This document shows positions 9,930 to 19,297 of a stretch of 64,000 nt of DNA, one piece after another (position 1 is the stretch's first letter; each line of letters opens with the position of its first letter). The DNA is from CAZMZW01 sp963802275. GTDB lineage: Bacteria; Chloroflexota; Anaerolineae; Anaerolineales; Anaerolineaceae. The notes under the pieces were generated by a model, which was not told the DNA's origin, searched no databases, and saw nothing but the letters and a program-made list of their open reading frames with translations. Both the position numbers and the translations under genes were made by a program. The stretch lies in the NCBI GenBank assembly GCA_963802275.1, contig CAWDIB010000004.1, positions 558,001 through 622,000 on the forward strand. The letters run 5' to 3'.

Positions 9930-10430
9930 ATGGATGCTGTTTTAGTCCTGAACGCCAATTTCGAACCCATCAATATCTGCAATCTACATCGCGCAGTTGG
10001 AATGATGGTGGTGGACAAAGCCAGCCTGGTTGTCAACGGGCGCGGCGAAATAATAACCGCCTCCGCCTGTTTTCCCAAGCCTTCCATTATTCGTTTGCAG
10101 AGAATGGTGCATCGCCCGCGATTGAAAACGCGCCTTACCCGCAAGGAAGTCTTCCGTCGCGATGATTTCACGTGTCAATATTGCGGTTCGTCTGCAAGGG
10201 AACTGACCATTGACCATGTGATTCCACGCCACCTGGGCGGAGAGCATACCTGGAGCAATGTGGTTACCGCCTGCTCCTCGTGCAACCACCGCAAAGGCGG
10301 CCGGACTTTGGAACAATCCGGCATGCATCTATTGCACTGGCCAAAAGAACCTCCCACCTCAGCCTATTACGTCTTTGGCAGGCACCTGGTTGAAAACCAG
10401 GATTGGGAACCATTCCTCATCGGCTGGTAA
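9930..10430 (+). CDS. HNH endonuclease domain protein
   Basis: 166 residues, predicted metal-dependent nuclease. The first zinc pair is in FTCQYCGSS, then the HNH core IDHVIPRHLGGEHTWSNVVTACSSCNHRKG with the catalytic DH, the central Asn and the second CxxC pair. The N-terminal about 80 residues (VLNANFEPINICNLHRAV) are the standard extension of a widespread stand-alone HNH family in Actinobacteria, Chloroflexi and Cyanobacteria whose role is unknown. No associated methylase or phage gene, so it is not evidently a restriction or homing enzyme. The near-leaderless promoter suggests constitutive low expression. Confidence 0.85.
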   Translation: MDAVLVLNANFEPINICNLHRAVGMMVVDKASLVVNGRGEIITASACFPKPSIIRLQRMVHRPRLKTRLTRKEVFRRDDFTCQYCGSSARELTIDHVIPRHLGGEHTWSNVVTACSSCNHRKGGRTLEQSGMHLLHWPKEPPTSAYYVFGRHLVENQDWEPFLIGW

Positions 10431-10434
10431 TAAA

Positions 10435-10455
10435 AACCAGGCTATTCGCCTGGTT
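10435..10455 (-). terminator. Terminator of lgt (convergent gap)
   Basis: Stem AACCAGGC / GCCTGGTT with a 5-nt loop. On the minus strand it is followed by TTTTT. The stem overlaps the lgt stop codon. It may also stop the HNH transcript from the other side. Confidence 0.75.
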
Positions 10456-11281
10456 CTTCCACTTTTTTAATCACCTTACTTACTCTCTTTGGCTTTGCTT
10501 TTTTCTTATGCCTCAGGAAAAGGAAGACTGAAGCTCCAATTGCGACGGCAGCCATTGAAGCCTGGTTGGCATTGACACCCCCCACAAAAGAGGGATCAAG
10601 GCGCATGAATTCAAGCGAGAAACGTCCAATTGCATAAACAATCATATAGACGGCAAAAAGATCTCCAGGGAATAATTTCCTTGCATAGCGTCTGCCCAGG
10701 AACAACAACAAGAACATATTTAGAAGATTCCACAGGCTCTCATACAGGAACATGGGATGATAGTAAGCCAAATTAGCATATTCAGGCAATCGGTGGGCTT
10801 CATCAATGAATAACTTCCAGGGCAATGTAGTGGGGCTTCCATAGAGTTCCTGGTTGAAAAAATTACCCCAACGACCAATTGCCTGCGCGAGAGCCAGACC
10901 CGGGACGATGATATCCGCCCAGGTGCCAAATTTTATTTTTTTAGTACGGCAGTAAAGCAGCAACCCTACCGCACCACCGATCACGGCACCGGGTATTCCC
11001 AAACCACCTTTGCGGGTTGCGAAGATTTCCAGAGGATGCTGGAAATAATAGCTGGCGGTGACACCCATGGAAGCGGAAGGGGTTAAAACATGCCATAGAC
11101 GAGCACCTATGATCCCGGCGATCAACAACCAGGGAACCATATCCCAAACCAATTCGGGGTCCAGTTTGCGCCTCTTCGCTTCAATGATTGAAAGCCAGAC
11201 CGCCGCCAGAACACCCGCGATGATCAACAAACTGTAAAAATAAATTTTAAATGAACCGATCATAAAACCATCAGGCAGCAT
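10442..11281 (-). CDS. lgt: Prolipoprotein diacylglyceryl transferase
   Basis: 279 residues, about seven membrane helices. Transfers diacylglycerol from phosphatidylglycerol to the lipobox Cys of prolipoproteins, the step before LspA. The family signature is present as GRWGNFFNQELYG, with the conserved Arg and Asn. The C terminus is a basic cytosolic tail rich in Lys. Last gene of a minus-strand run that begins with lspA at 20771, so both maturation enzymes are in one long unit. Start ATG 11281 lies 18 bp after the preceding gene. Confidence 0.95.
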   Translation of the reverse strand: MLPDGFMIGSFKIYFYSLLIIAGVLAAVWLSIIEAKRRKLDPELVWDMVPWLLIAGIIGARLWHVLTPSASMGVTASYYFQHPLEIFATRKGGLGIPGAVIGGAVGLLLYCRTKKIKFGTWADIIVPGLALAQAIGRWGNFFNQELYGSPTTLPWKLFIDEAHRLPEYANLAYYHPMFLYESLWNLLNMFLLLFLGRRYARKLFPGDLFAVYMIVYAIGRFSLEFMRLDPSFVGGVNANQASMAAVAIGASVFLFLRHKKKAKPKRVSKVIKKVEEPGE

Positions 11282-11299
11282 AGTAAATTCCTTTCAAGT

Positions 11300-11908
11300 T
11301 TATTCTTCCAATGATTTTACCCTGTCAGGCTGGCTGGATTGGCGCCAAACCTGCCAGATGCGCTGCAAGGCAGTAAAATTGCCCAATATGGCAATCACCC
11401 AAAGGCCAACCGCGGGGATATTAAAAATCAAACTGGGCGCCATAACCAGATATCGCTCAACCCTGGTCAATAAACCAATTTTCACAGAAAAACCAAGCCC
11501 TTCCCCTCTTGCCCGTGTGTAAGAAACCATCACTGATCCCACCGCTGCAAAGTAGGCCAACAGGCATAACCGCCAATCAGCCAGGCGGGTGTAATAAATC
11601 AATAATCCACCAAAAACCAATAATTCAGAATAGCGGTCGGATATAGAATCGAGGAAAGCACCGAAAGGTGAAACCTGGTTTCGAAGGCGCGCCATGGTAC
11701 CATCTACCGCGTCCAAAGGACCCATGAGTAAAACCAAAAAACCGCCGATTTGAATCCAGCCGAGCGAAATGAGAAAGGCTGCGATAAAATTTCCCAGCAA
11801 TGCAATCAAAGTGACTGAATTTGGGGTTAAACCAACCCGGTTCAGCAAACTGGCAATTGAATCAAGAATGGACTTAAAAAGTTGTCGCAAATAATCCGAA
11901 AAATTCAT
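11300..11908 (-). CDS. CDP-alcohol phosphatidyltransferase (PgsA/PIS-like)
   Basis: About 202 residues with six predicted helices; joins a CDP-diacylglycerol headgroup to an alcohol in phospholipid synthesis. The catalytic signature is complete: DAVDGTMAR, then GAFLDSISDR, matching DxxDGxxAR...GxxxDxxxD. I prefer the internal ATG at 11908 (MNFSDYL) to the in-frame ATG at 11983, because the extra 25 residues resemble translated leader. The alcohol cannot be decided from sequence: glycerol-3-phosphate or inositol phosphate are both possible. Its position next to lgt, which consumes phosphatidylglycerol, fits PgsA but does not prove it. Confidence 0.82.
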   Translation of the reverse strand: MNFSDYLRQLFKSILDSIASLLNRVGLTPNSVTLIALLGNFIAAFLISLGWIQIGGFLVLLMGPLDAVDGTMARLRNQVSPFGAFLDSISDRYSELLVFGGLLIYYTRLADWRLCLLAYFAAVGSVMVSYTRARGEGLGFSVKIGLLTRVERYLVMAPSLIFNIPAVGLWVIAILGNFTALQRIWQVWRQSSQPDRVKSLEE

Positions 11909-11999
11909 TTTAGGGTAAAAAGACCAAAGATTAATCTGAACAATGCTATCTTGACGAGTGAAAACTGTCAAGAATATCTCCACACCCCATCAATATTTT

Positions 12000-14135
12000 C
12001 TAATCAGAAAAAGAATCGGTTGTTCTCTTACTTCCGTAATCTGAAGAAGGGATATATCCCTTTTTCTTCAACTCATCCATCAAACGGCCTGCCTTGGGGA
12101 AACCAATATGCAAGCGCAATTGCAGGAGGGAAACACTTGCCTTGCCTTCTTCCTGAATTACCCGCAGTGCCTTTTCCAGAAGATCGTCAGAAATTTCGTT
12201 TTCCTGCGTCGTAATGTTTTCCCAAGGCGCAGCTTGAAGATCGCTCTCATATTGACTCTTCCAATACTGGACAACATTCAAAATTTCCTGTTTTTCAACC
12301 AAAGGAGCCTGGGCACGCGCTAATTCGGTTTGCTCGGGATTTAAAAAGAGCAGATCGCCCTTTCCCAATAAATCTTCTGCTCCAGCTTTATCGAGGATGA
12401 CCTTTGAATCTACCGAAGTTGCCGTCATGAAAGAAACCCTGGCAGGAAAATTCGCTTTGATCAACCCGGTGATTACATTTACGCTTGGACGCTGAGTGCT
12501 GACCACCAGATGTATACCGGTGGCGCGCGCCATTTGAGAAAGACGGACAATGGTCACCTCTGCCTGATCAGGTTCGTTGGCCATTAAATTAGCCAATTCA
12601 TCGATCATAATCACGATCCTGGGCAGGACCGGTTCACCGCGATTCTTCATCTTAGAATTGAATGAATTTAGGTCCCTGGCATTAAAACTTTCCATCAGTT
12701 TAAAACGTCTTTCCATCTCCAGCACAGCCCATTGCAGGGCAGCAACCATCCGCTTGGAATCCGTTTCTACGGGTCCCAACAGATGTGGTGTGCCATTAAA
12801 AGATACTAGTTCGACCTTCTTTGGATCCATCATGATCAAACGCAGATCATCAGGAGAATTACTCATAATCAATACAACCGCCAGGTTGCGCATGAAAATC
12901 GATTTACCTGAATTGGTTGATCCGCCAATTAAAAGGTGTGGCATACGGCTGAGATCTGCCACCACCGGCTCATTGGAAACATCCACGCCCAGTACCAGAG
13001 GAAGCGGGGAGCGCAGGTTTTGATATGCGCTTGTTTCCATAATGGGTTTGAGCCTGACCTTGGAGCCAAATTGATTGGGAACCTCAACACCAATATAAGA
13101 GTAGCCGGGGATTGGCGTTTCAAAACGCAATCTTTCCACGGCCAGCGCCAGGGAGAGGTCTTTTTTCAGACGAGTCAATTGTGACATTTGCACCCGTTTG
13201 TGAACGAGGGTGCCGTTTTCATCCACCTTTTCATAACTTCCCAATTCAACCGCGTATTGAATAATGGTCGGTCCGATGCGGTATCCCATCACTTTCACAG
13301 GGACGTCAAATTCAGCCAGGGTCTGGATGATTTTGCGCCCCTGGGATTGAAGAAACGCCTTATCAACCTGGTTCTTCTCAGCAGGCAGCAAAAGGGATAA
13401 AGGTGGTAGTCCATCCTGGTTGATCTTTTTACGGGCCGATACTGCTTTGGATGTATGCGAAGTCAATGGATCTATTCTTTGACCACGCACCTCTGGTTCA
13501 ATCATTGTATCAACTTCAAGTTCTTCATTGAAATCTGGCTGTTCTTCTGCATTGGAATCTTGATTATCATAGCGGTGAGGTGACCTGAAGACATCAGTAA
13601 TATGAAGCAAGTTAGCTATTTTCTGCCAATATCCAAGGCCAATAACCAAAAGTGAAAATGCAACCGGTAACAAAAGGATGGTACTAAATGGCACAGGGAT
13701 GAATCCATCCAAAATTTTGGATAAACCCCAGCCAATCACACCCCCATCAGCCCCAATCTCCGCATTTTCAAGTGAGAATCCGCCAAAAATCGAAAGCAAA
13801 ATCAGCGCAACAAAGAGAAATCCTTCCAAAGCGATCAGACGGGTCAAATTCAGATGAGGTGCTGTTTGGATCCTTCTCAACAAAATCAACACGCCGATAT
13901 AAATGATCAATCCTGCTGCCTGGTACGCACCCCAGCCCAAACCCCTTTCGATGAAAGAAGTCCACCGGTCAATCAATACCCCAGGGGAAAGGCGAAATAA
14001 TCCAAAAAAAGAAAGCAGTCCAATTAAAATGAGAAATACCCCGAGAATATCCTGTCCGAATTTGTCCATTTTTCCAAATAAATTGGATAAAGTCGAACGG
14101 GCAACAGATTCCTGATTTTGATGACGCATTTTCAT
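12000..14135 (-). CDS. ftsK: FtsK/SpoIIIE-type DNA translocase
   Basis: 711 residues. Septal motor that pumps chromosome DNA and promotes dimer resolution. Four membrane helices in the first about 170 residues, a short acidic linker (roughly 185-240), then the alpha/beta motor: Walker A GGSTNSGKS at 404-412 and Walker B RIVIMIDELANLM at about 506-518. The C-terminal gamma winged helix (LLQLRLHIGFPKAGRLMDEL) would read orientation sequences. The linker is much shorter than in E. coli and similar to SpoIIIE. Likely co-transcribed with the sensor gene upstream (75-bp gap) and with the phosphatidyltransferase below. Confidence 0.95.
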   Translation of the reverse strand: MKMRHQNQESVARSTLSNLFGKMDKFGQDILGVFLILIGLLSFFGLFRLSPGVLIDRWTSFIERGLGWGAYQAAGLIIYIGVLILLRRIQTAPHLNLTRLIALEGFLFVALILLSIFGGFSLENAEIGADGGVIGWGLSKILDGFIPVPFSTILLLPVAFSLLVIGLGYWQKIANLLHITDVFRSPHRYDNQDSNAEEQPDFNEELEVDTMIEPEVRGQRIDPLTSHTSKAVSARKKINQDGLPPLSLLLPAEKNQVDKAFLQSQGRKIIQTLAEFDVPVKVMGYRIGPTIIQYAVELGSYEKVDENGTLVHKRVQMSQLTRLKKDLSLALAVERLRFETPIPGYSYIGVEVPNQFGSKVRLKPIMETSAYQNLRSPLPLVLGVDVSNEPVVADLSRMPHLLIGGSTNSGKSIFMRNLAVVLIMSNSPDDLRLIMMDPKKVELVSFNGTPHLLGPVETDSKRMVAALQWAVLEMERRFKLMESFNARDLNSFNSKMKNRGEPVLPRIVIMIDELANLMANEPDQAEVTIVRLSQMARATGIHLVVSTQRPSVNVITGLIKANFPARVSFMTATSVDSKVILDKAGAEDLLGKGDLLFLNPEQTELARAQAPLVEKQEILNVVQYWKSQYESDLQAAPWENITTQENEISDDLLEKALRVIQEEGKASVSLLQLRLHIGFPKAGRLMDELKKKGYIPSSDYGSKRTTDSFSD

Positions 14136-14210
14136 CTCAATAATATCAGCAACTCTATAATAACATTAACATGGTATCCAATGGGTGGTTTCCCCCAAAA
14201 CGAAATCACT

Positions 14211-16124
14211 TCAGCGGGAGCTGCGCTCGCGGTTTTCCTGTTGAATGATTTGAGCAGAAATTGCTGAAATCGCCACTCTTTGCTTACGATAAAGGTCGGC
14301 CTCTGATAAAGAAAGCCTCCGGGCGATATCCTTCACTTTCATCCCTTCGATGAATTTCAAGTCTAAAATATTAAATAGAACCCATTCGTTAGTGTACTGC
14401 CTTTCGCCAACCGGCCGTATGGATTGAATGGTATTGCGCAGGATTTCCCGCAGTGCGTTGGATGGGTTCATTTCTCCACTTTCGTTGGATAACTTCTGCA
14501 CCAATGATAGCTGCAGCAATGGGCTCTGGGATAATTTTGGTCCGCCCCACAAATGCGTCAGGGCATCCTTCACCCATTGATCCACTTCATTTTTTTTCAA
14601 AGGGATTTCTTCAGAAAGCACCCGGCCACGATCATACCGGCCTGCTGCCAGAAGATTCTGGATGGCTGAAACCTGCGGGGTGAAAACCTGCAGGGAAGTG
14701 AGAATCTCTTCCTGCAAATGCCGGTCTTTTAATGCCATTGCAGCGCGGGAGGCAAGGCGGTTTAATGCCTTTTGCTGTTCATCTTCCAACACCGAATTCT
14801 TTAAACCATAGACTCCAATGGCACCAACGACCTTTTTATTTCCACTTTCATCCTTGCGATAAAGCGCAATCAGGAGAATTCCTTCCCATTCAACTTGTTT
14901 TTCCAGATTTGGGTTTTTCTGCAAGTATTGGGATAATTTTTTACGGAAAAGCTCATTCCTTGTTTTTGTTTTTCCAATCTCCACCAAAAGGTTTAATTGG
15001 CTTGAATTCCAGGTACAAAGAAACGCCCCTTTGGCCTGAACTCGATCGCAGATGACGGCCAGAATCATTTCCAAGAATTGATTGAGGTCATTCTGGCTCA
15101 ACATTCGCTCTTCCACAGAACGGATCACTTCCAGGTCTTTGCGGTCTTTTCCTGAGAAGAAAATTCTTTCCCAAATCGGTGCAAAAAGGATGATGAGATA
15201 TTCAAGCAGGATAATGCTGCCAACCATAACCAGGATGCTGAAAGCAGATAAGTCCACCTTCCACACATCACCCAGACGGCGTACCAGCGTGGTCGCACCA
15301 AGGGTGAGACTGGCAGTAATCGGTCCCCGCATCAGCCAGCGGAAAAGACGGGTTTTGATCACACGGTCAGGCCAGGGAAAACCATAAAAAGAGACTGCAT
15401 AGGAAAAGACAACAGTCAGAGTGCCGACCACCAAATTGGCAAGGATTGAAAATACCCAAAAAAACGACAGATTGGTCCTGGCAAATTCCGTCCCATACAG
15501 CAGGTAAGGAAATGAGCCGATGGCAGGTCCGATAGCTCCAATTACCAGGTAGATCATTCGACGCCGGCTGGCAGTGGTAACGGAGCGTTTAACTGCCCTG
15601 ATCATGTTATACCAAGCCAGCAGCATGATCAGACCAAAATACAAGGCAAAAAATCCACTTAAATAAGAAGGCTGCAGAAATGGTGCCGGGGGAGTATTGA
15701 TTACGATGTTCTTTACCAGCCAGCCAGCAGCCAGTGAAAACAGGAAAAATAAAGAAACGATGATGGTGAGGAGGCTTACAATTTTTCTTCGCCCGCGGCT
15801 TGGTCTGCCGGTCAATGTCAACAAGGCATCGGAAAAATTAAAATAACCTGCCGGCAGTACAACCAGCCCCACCCAATAGAGGTGCAAGAGAATTTGTATA
15901 ACCTGGCTGCTTTGGGGAATAAGAGCGAATGCTGCTGCTGTATAGATGATGGTGATGCAAGCCAGAATGACCGTAAATGACCTGGTCAACCTGTCGTGCA
16001 ATCGGAAAGCGAATGCAAAAATCAAAAGGGAAAAAGCTGTTAATGCAATGCCCGCGGTCAGGACATCATTAATCGTCTGCAGGATGGCATTAATGCCAGG
16101 GGAAAATTCAAACAGGGCGCTCAT
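14211..16124 (-). CDS. Membrane sensor: polytopic N-terminus, GAF domain, C-terminal HTH
   Basis: 637 residues. The first about 310 are strongly hydrophobic with 8-9 helices. A cytosolic GAF-like domain follows (about 345-490; LNQFLEMILAVICDRVQAKGAFL at its start). No histidine-kinase H-box, DHp or ATPase motif is visible. The end (about 588-625) reads FIEGMKVKDIARRLSLSEAD, a sigma-4/LuxR-like helix-turn-helix. This would be a membrane-held one-component regulator or a protein that binds DNA from the membrane. The ligand and targets are unknown. Its start overlaps the stop of the acetyltransferase gene by four bases, so the two are translationally coupled. I do not recognise a named family. 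Confidence 0.6.
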   Translation of the reverse strand: MSALFEFSPGINAILQTINDVLTAGIALTAFSLLIFAFAFRLHDRLTRSFTVILACITIIYTAAAFALIPQSSQVIQILLHLYWVGLVVLPAGYFNFSDALLTLTGRPSRGRRKIVSLLTIIVSLFFLFSLAAGWLVKNIVINTPPAPFLQPSYLSGFFALYFGLIMLLAWYNMIRAVKRSVTTASRRRMIYLVIGAIGPAIGSFPYLLYGTEFARTNLSFFWVFSILANLVVGTLTVVFSYAVSFYGFPWPDRVIKTRLFRWLMRGPITASLTLGATTLVRRLGDVWKVDLSAFSILVMVGSIILLEYLIILFAPIWERIFFSGKDRKDLEVIRSVEERMLSQNDLNQFLEMILAVICDRVQAKGAFLCTWNSSQLNLLVEIGKTKTRNELFRKKLSQYLQKNPNLEKQVEWEGILLIALYRKDESGNKKVVGAIGVYGLKNSVLEDEQQKALNRLASRAAMALKDRHLQEEILTSLQVFTPQVSAIQNLLAAGRYDRGRVLSEEIPLKKNEVDQWVKDALTHLWGGPKLSQSPLLQLSLVQKLSNESGEMNPSNALREILRNTIQSIRPVGERQYTNEWVLFNILDLKFIEGMKVKDIARRLSLSEADLYRKQRVAISAISAQIIQQENRERSSR

Positions 16125-16663
16125 TTGCGGAATTGTTTGCTAAAGAAAAGAGCTATATCATTATTGGCGTAATAATATTCATCATACCCACAGAATTCAA
16201 AGCCAATTTTTCTGGCAAGACTGATGGCTGGAAAATTTTTAGAGGACATTTCCAGCGTGATACGATAAATGTTCCTTTCAATGCTCCAATCATAAGCCGC
16301 CCTGATCAGTACCGTAGCAAACCCTCTCCGGCGCCACCGTTCATGCACAACCAGGTCCTTGATCCAGGTACTGGAAGATGCGAGATGCGTGGTCAAGCTC
16401 AGGTAGGCGATTGGCACTTCTTCCATGCATGCCAGGAGAACAATTGACAGCACCTTAGACCTCTCCAAGAGACTGCCGGTTGAATAAGGATAATCCACCC
16501 GGATGGGACGAGGAAGACGAATCTCGCGGAAATTAATGGATTCATTCCCATTATCAGTGAAACGGTCAAGCTGCCAAACCATATCAGTCTTAACCATATG
16601 GTCAAAAGCGGATAATACGGAATAATCAGGGGATACTGCAGCCCGCACCTTTACTTCAGCCAT
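16121..16663 (-). CDS. GNAT family N-acetyltransferase
   Basis: About 180 residues from ATG 16663 (MAEVKVRAAVSP). An upstream in-frame ATG (16705) lies inside the preceding gene and has a poorer context. The acetyl-CoA site is the GNAT motif A, VVHERWRRRGFATVLIRAAY (R/QxxGxG/A), followed by motif B ending in ARKIGFEFCGYDEYYY. The substrate is unknown. An ATGA overlap joins it to the membrane sensor gene downstream, suggesting that enzyme and sensor act together. Confidence 0.8.
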   Translation of the reverse strand: MAEVKVRAAVSPDYSVLSAFDHMVKTDMVWQLDRFTDNGNESINFREIRLPRPIRVDYPYSTGSLLERSKVLSIVLLACMEEVPIAYLSLTTHLASSSTWIKDLVVHERWRRRGFATVLIRAAYDWSIERNIYRITLEMSSKNFPAISLARKIGFEFCGYDEYYYANNDIALFFSKQFRK

Positions 16664-16671
16664 TTTATTCT

Positions 16672-17358
16672 CTATGTTGGATTGACCTTCACCTGAATTG
16701 TACAAGGTTTTAATAAGTTGTTCTGGTTATCCGAAACCACCAGGCGAAGAAGGTAATTACCAGGCGTTAGCTGGCTGGTATTCCATTTGCCTCCCAGAAC
16801 ATCATTAGTGATAATTTTATTTCCGGCTGCGATAGGAATCCAGTCCTCTGTTCCAATTTGTTGATATTCATATTTATAAAAGCCCTGATTCCTGATATTC
16901 ACCGTTCCCTTTAATTCGACAGTCCCGCTGATTTCATCTCCCATTCTCGGAAATGTCCACTCCAATTGATCGGGGACACAACCGGTAAAAGCGATAAATG
17001 TCTGGGTGGCATCATATCCCTGTGGTGTCACCCGGGTTCCGGCAATCTCTGTCAGGGGCAATGTAGGTGTGGAAAGTAAATCGGCTGTAGGGGTTGCAAG
17101 TTGCACCAATCCTGGAAATTTCACGGTCAATAAGGACACAAGCATGAATTGGGTCAACCCCAGCAGCAATACCAGGGCAATTAAAGTGACCGCAGAACGG
17201 ATCGTTCCCGAAATGACCTCCCGCTCAAGCCCAAATTGGGCATTGCGCTTCGCCAGCCAGGCATTTAACAAACGGAACAGGTTTATCGCTGCGATAATCG
17301 CTAAAATGATAAAAATTCCCGTCTGGTACGTTGCCAGAAAACGCAATAACTCTTTCAT
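16672..17358 (-). CDS. Membrane protein with extracellular Ig-like domain
   Basis: 228 residues. Two hydrophobic helices (about 10-33 and 52-80) separated by a short loop, then an outer domain of about 110 residues. That domain contains WTFPRMGDEISGTVELKGTV and WNTSQLTPGNYLLRLVVSD, an Ig-like beta pattern common in Chloroflexota surface proteins. No enzymatic motif. Two Cys (FTGCVPD and LKPCTIQ) frame the domain and could form a disulfide. Lies between punA and the acetyltransferase on one transcript. Function unknown. Confidence 0.6.
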   Translation of the reverse strand: MKELLRFLATYQTGIFIILAIIAAINLFRLLNAWLAKRNAQFGLEREVISGTIRSAVTLIALVLLLGLTQFMLVSLLTVKFPGLVQLATPTADLLSTPTLPLTEIAGTRVTPQGYDATQTFIAFTGCVPDQLEWTFPRMGDEISGTVELKGTVNIRNQGFYKYEYQQIGTEDWIPIAAGNKIITNDVLGGKWNTSQLTPGNYLLRLVVSDNQNNLLKPCTIQVKVNPT

Positions 17359-17377
17359 CGATAAAAAAAGGATACGA

Positions 17378-18214
17378 CTAAATCTTTTTCAGAACCCCGC
17401 GGATTAAAGCATCAAATTTGGGCACAAGCATTTCTCCTGCCGCCAACACCTCTTCGTGGGTTGTGATGGTGCTGCCATCAAGATTGGCTTTGTTGCTTAT
17501 ACCTGAGATACCCAGGACGCGCAGCAAGGCATGCCGGGCGGTGATAACCTCCGGAACAGTCGACATGCCAACTGCATCTGCCCCAATCGTCTGTAAGAAG
17601 CACAAATCAGCCGGTGATTCAAAGGATGGTCCAGCCAGGCAAACATAGACACCCTGATGGAGCTTGAGCTTTATTTCAGCTGCAACCTGTTGCGATAATT
17701 GGATCAATTCGCGGTCATAAGGCTGGCTCATATCCGGGAAGCGGGTGCCAAACTCATCCAAATTGGGACCACGCAGCGGATTCAAACCACCCATGGCAAT
17801 CAAGGAAATGTGGTCACGAATTAACATCACATCACCAGGTTCATAGCCAGGATTTATAGCCCCGGCTGAATTGGTGACGACCAAAGTCTTGATTCCAAGC
17901 CGGGTCATCACGCGCACCGGAAAACCAATGAGAGACATGGAATAACCTTCATAATAATGAGCACGCCCCTGCATGATCATAACCGGTTTTCCTTCCAATT
18001 CGCCAACAACCAATCTGCCCTTATGGCCTTGAATGGTGGATTTTGGCCAATGAGGGATTTCTGAATAAGGGATAATATCTGCTGGTTGGACCGATTCTGC
18101 CAGGTCACCCAACCCGGTGCCCAGAATCAGACCAATTTTTGGCTGACTTTTGATTCGTTTCTGAATAAGCTCAACCGCTTCATCTATCATCTTTAGGGTA
18201 ACATACTCTTCCAT
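17378..18214 (-). CDS. punA: Purine nucleoside phosphorylase, trimeric type
   Basis: 278 residues. Cleaves (deoxy)guanosine and inosine with phosphate in purine salvage. Signatures: LILGTGLGDLAESV (phosphate loop), GRAHYYEGYS, VTNSAGAINPGY, AGPSFESPAD, GMSTVPE and ISNKA with the base-binding Asn. This set defines the type I (mammalian-like) PNP, distinct from the related MtnP at 7731-8597. RBS aaggag before ATG 18214. Followed after 20 bp by the Ig-like membrane gene and preceded by threonine aldolase. Confidence 0.93.
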   Translation of the reverse strand: MEEYVTLKMIDEAVELIQKRIKSQPKIGLILGTGLGDLAESVQPADIIPYSEIPHWPKSTIQGHKGRLVVGELEGKPVMIMQGRAHYYEGYSMSLIGFPVRVMTRLGIKTLVVTNSAGAINPGYEPGDVMLIRDHISLIAMGGLNPLRGPNLDEFGTRFPDMSQPYDRELIQLSQQVAAEIKLKLHQGVYVCLAGPSFESPADLCFLQTIGADAVGMSTVPEVITARHALLRVLGISGISNKANLDGSTITTHEEVLAAGEMLVPKFDALIRGVLKKI

Positions 18215-18253
18215 CTTCCTGCTCCTTTTGAAGTAATAGCAAATCTTAAAATA

Positions 18254-19291
18254 CTATTTACCTTTCAGAATCTCTTTAAATGATTTTATCGTATCCTCAA
18301 CATCTTTACGGGTGATCCAATAATGAGTGACCAACCTCAGATGTGATTCATCCAAAGCCCCAACCCGTATGCCTTTTTCGGATAAATATTGACTCATCTG
18401 CGAGGCAGATAAATGCCCATTCGTGTCAATTGCGATGAAGATCATGTTAGTCTGCGGCATACCCTTATCCAGAGAAATTCCCGGCAAACTGGAAAGTCCT
18501 TCGGCCAGCAAGCGGGCTGTCAGGTGATCCTCATGAATTCTTTCCACCATGTTATCCAATGCCACGATCCCGGCTGCGGCAAGAACCCCGGCTTGGCGCA
18601 TACCTCCTCCCAGTATTTTGCGAAGCCGCCGGGCTTTTTCAACAAAATCCGTGCTGCCACAAAGCACTGAGCCAACTGGTGCACATAGACCCTTGCTGAG
18701 ACAGAAAGTAACCGTGTCTGCCGGATAGACCAGATCAACCGGTTTTTCATTAAGAGCGGCGGCAGCATTGAATATTCGTGCCCCGTCCAGATGAAGAAAG
18801 AGTTTATGCGCATGAACCAGTTCAGCCGCGTTTTGAGTGTACTCACGTGTAATAGTGACCCCGCCACAGCGGTTTTGGGTATTTTCCAAAATCAACATCC
18901 GTGAAACCGGATGATGAATATCATCCGTTCTGATCGCATTGTGGATATCCTCCAGATTTATCGTCCCATCAGGTAGATTGGGCAATGTATGGATGACCAC
19001 CCCACCCAACGCCGACACACCACCCGCCTCAAAAAGAAAAGTGTGGCCAAGATCTCCCATCATCACTTCATCACCGCGCTGACAGTTGGCCAGCACCGCA
19101 ATGAGATTCGCCATGGTTCCGGAAGCGACGAACAGCCCCGCTTCCTTACCCATCAGAGCAGCGGCTTTTTCCTGCAATTGGTTTACCGTCGGGTCTTCCT
19201 GATAGACATCATCGCCCACTACCGCATTGGCCATGGCCTGACGCATAAGGGGAGTGGGCTGGGTTACCGTATCAGAACGTAGATCAATCAT
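18254..19291 (-). CDS. ltaE: Low-specificity L-threonine aldolase
   Basis: 345 residues, PLP fold type I. Cleaves L-threonine or L-allo-threonine to glycine and acetaldehyde. MIDLRSDTVTQPTPLMRQAM is the classic N terminus, LHLDGARIFNAAAAL supplies the PLP-contacting Asp/Arg, and FCLSKGLCAPVGS carries the Schiff-base Lys200. Full length for the family. Six bp below rluD and 39 bp above punA on the same strand; no metabolic link to these neighbours is evident. Confidence 0.93.
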   Translation of the reverse strand: MIDLRSDTVTQPTPLMRQAMANAVVGDDVYQEDPTVNQLQEKAAALMGKEAGLFVASGTMANLIAVLANCQRGDEVMMGDLGHTFLFEAGGVSALGGVVIHTLPNLPDGTINLEDIHNAIRTDDIHHPVSRMLILENTQNRCGGVTITREYTQNAAELVHAHKLFLHLDGARIFNAAAALNEKPVDLVYPADTVTFCLSKGLCAPVGSVLCGSTDFVEKARRLRKILGGGMRQAGVLAAAGIVALDNMVERIHEDHLTARLLAEGLSSLPGISLDKGMPQTNMIFIAIDTNGHLSASQMSQYLSEKGIRVGALDESHLRLVTHYWITRKDVEDTIKSFKEILKGK

Positions 19292-19297
19292 TGGCTG

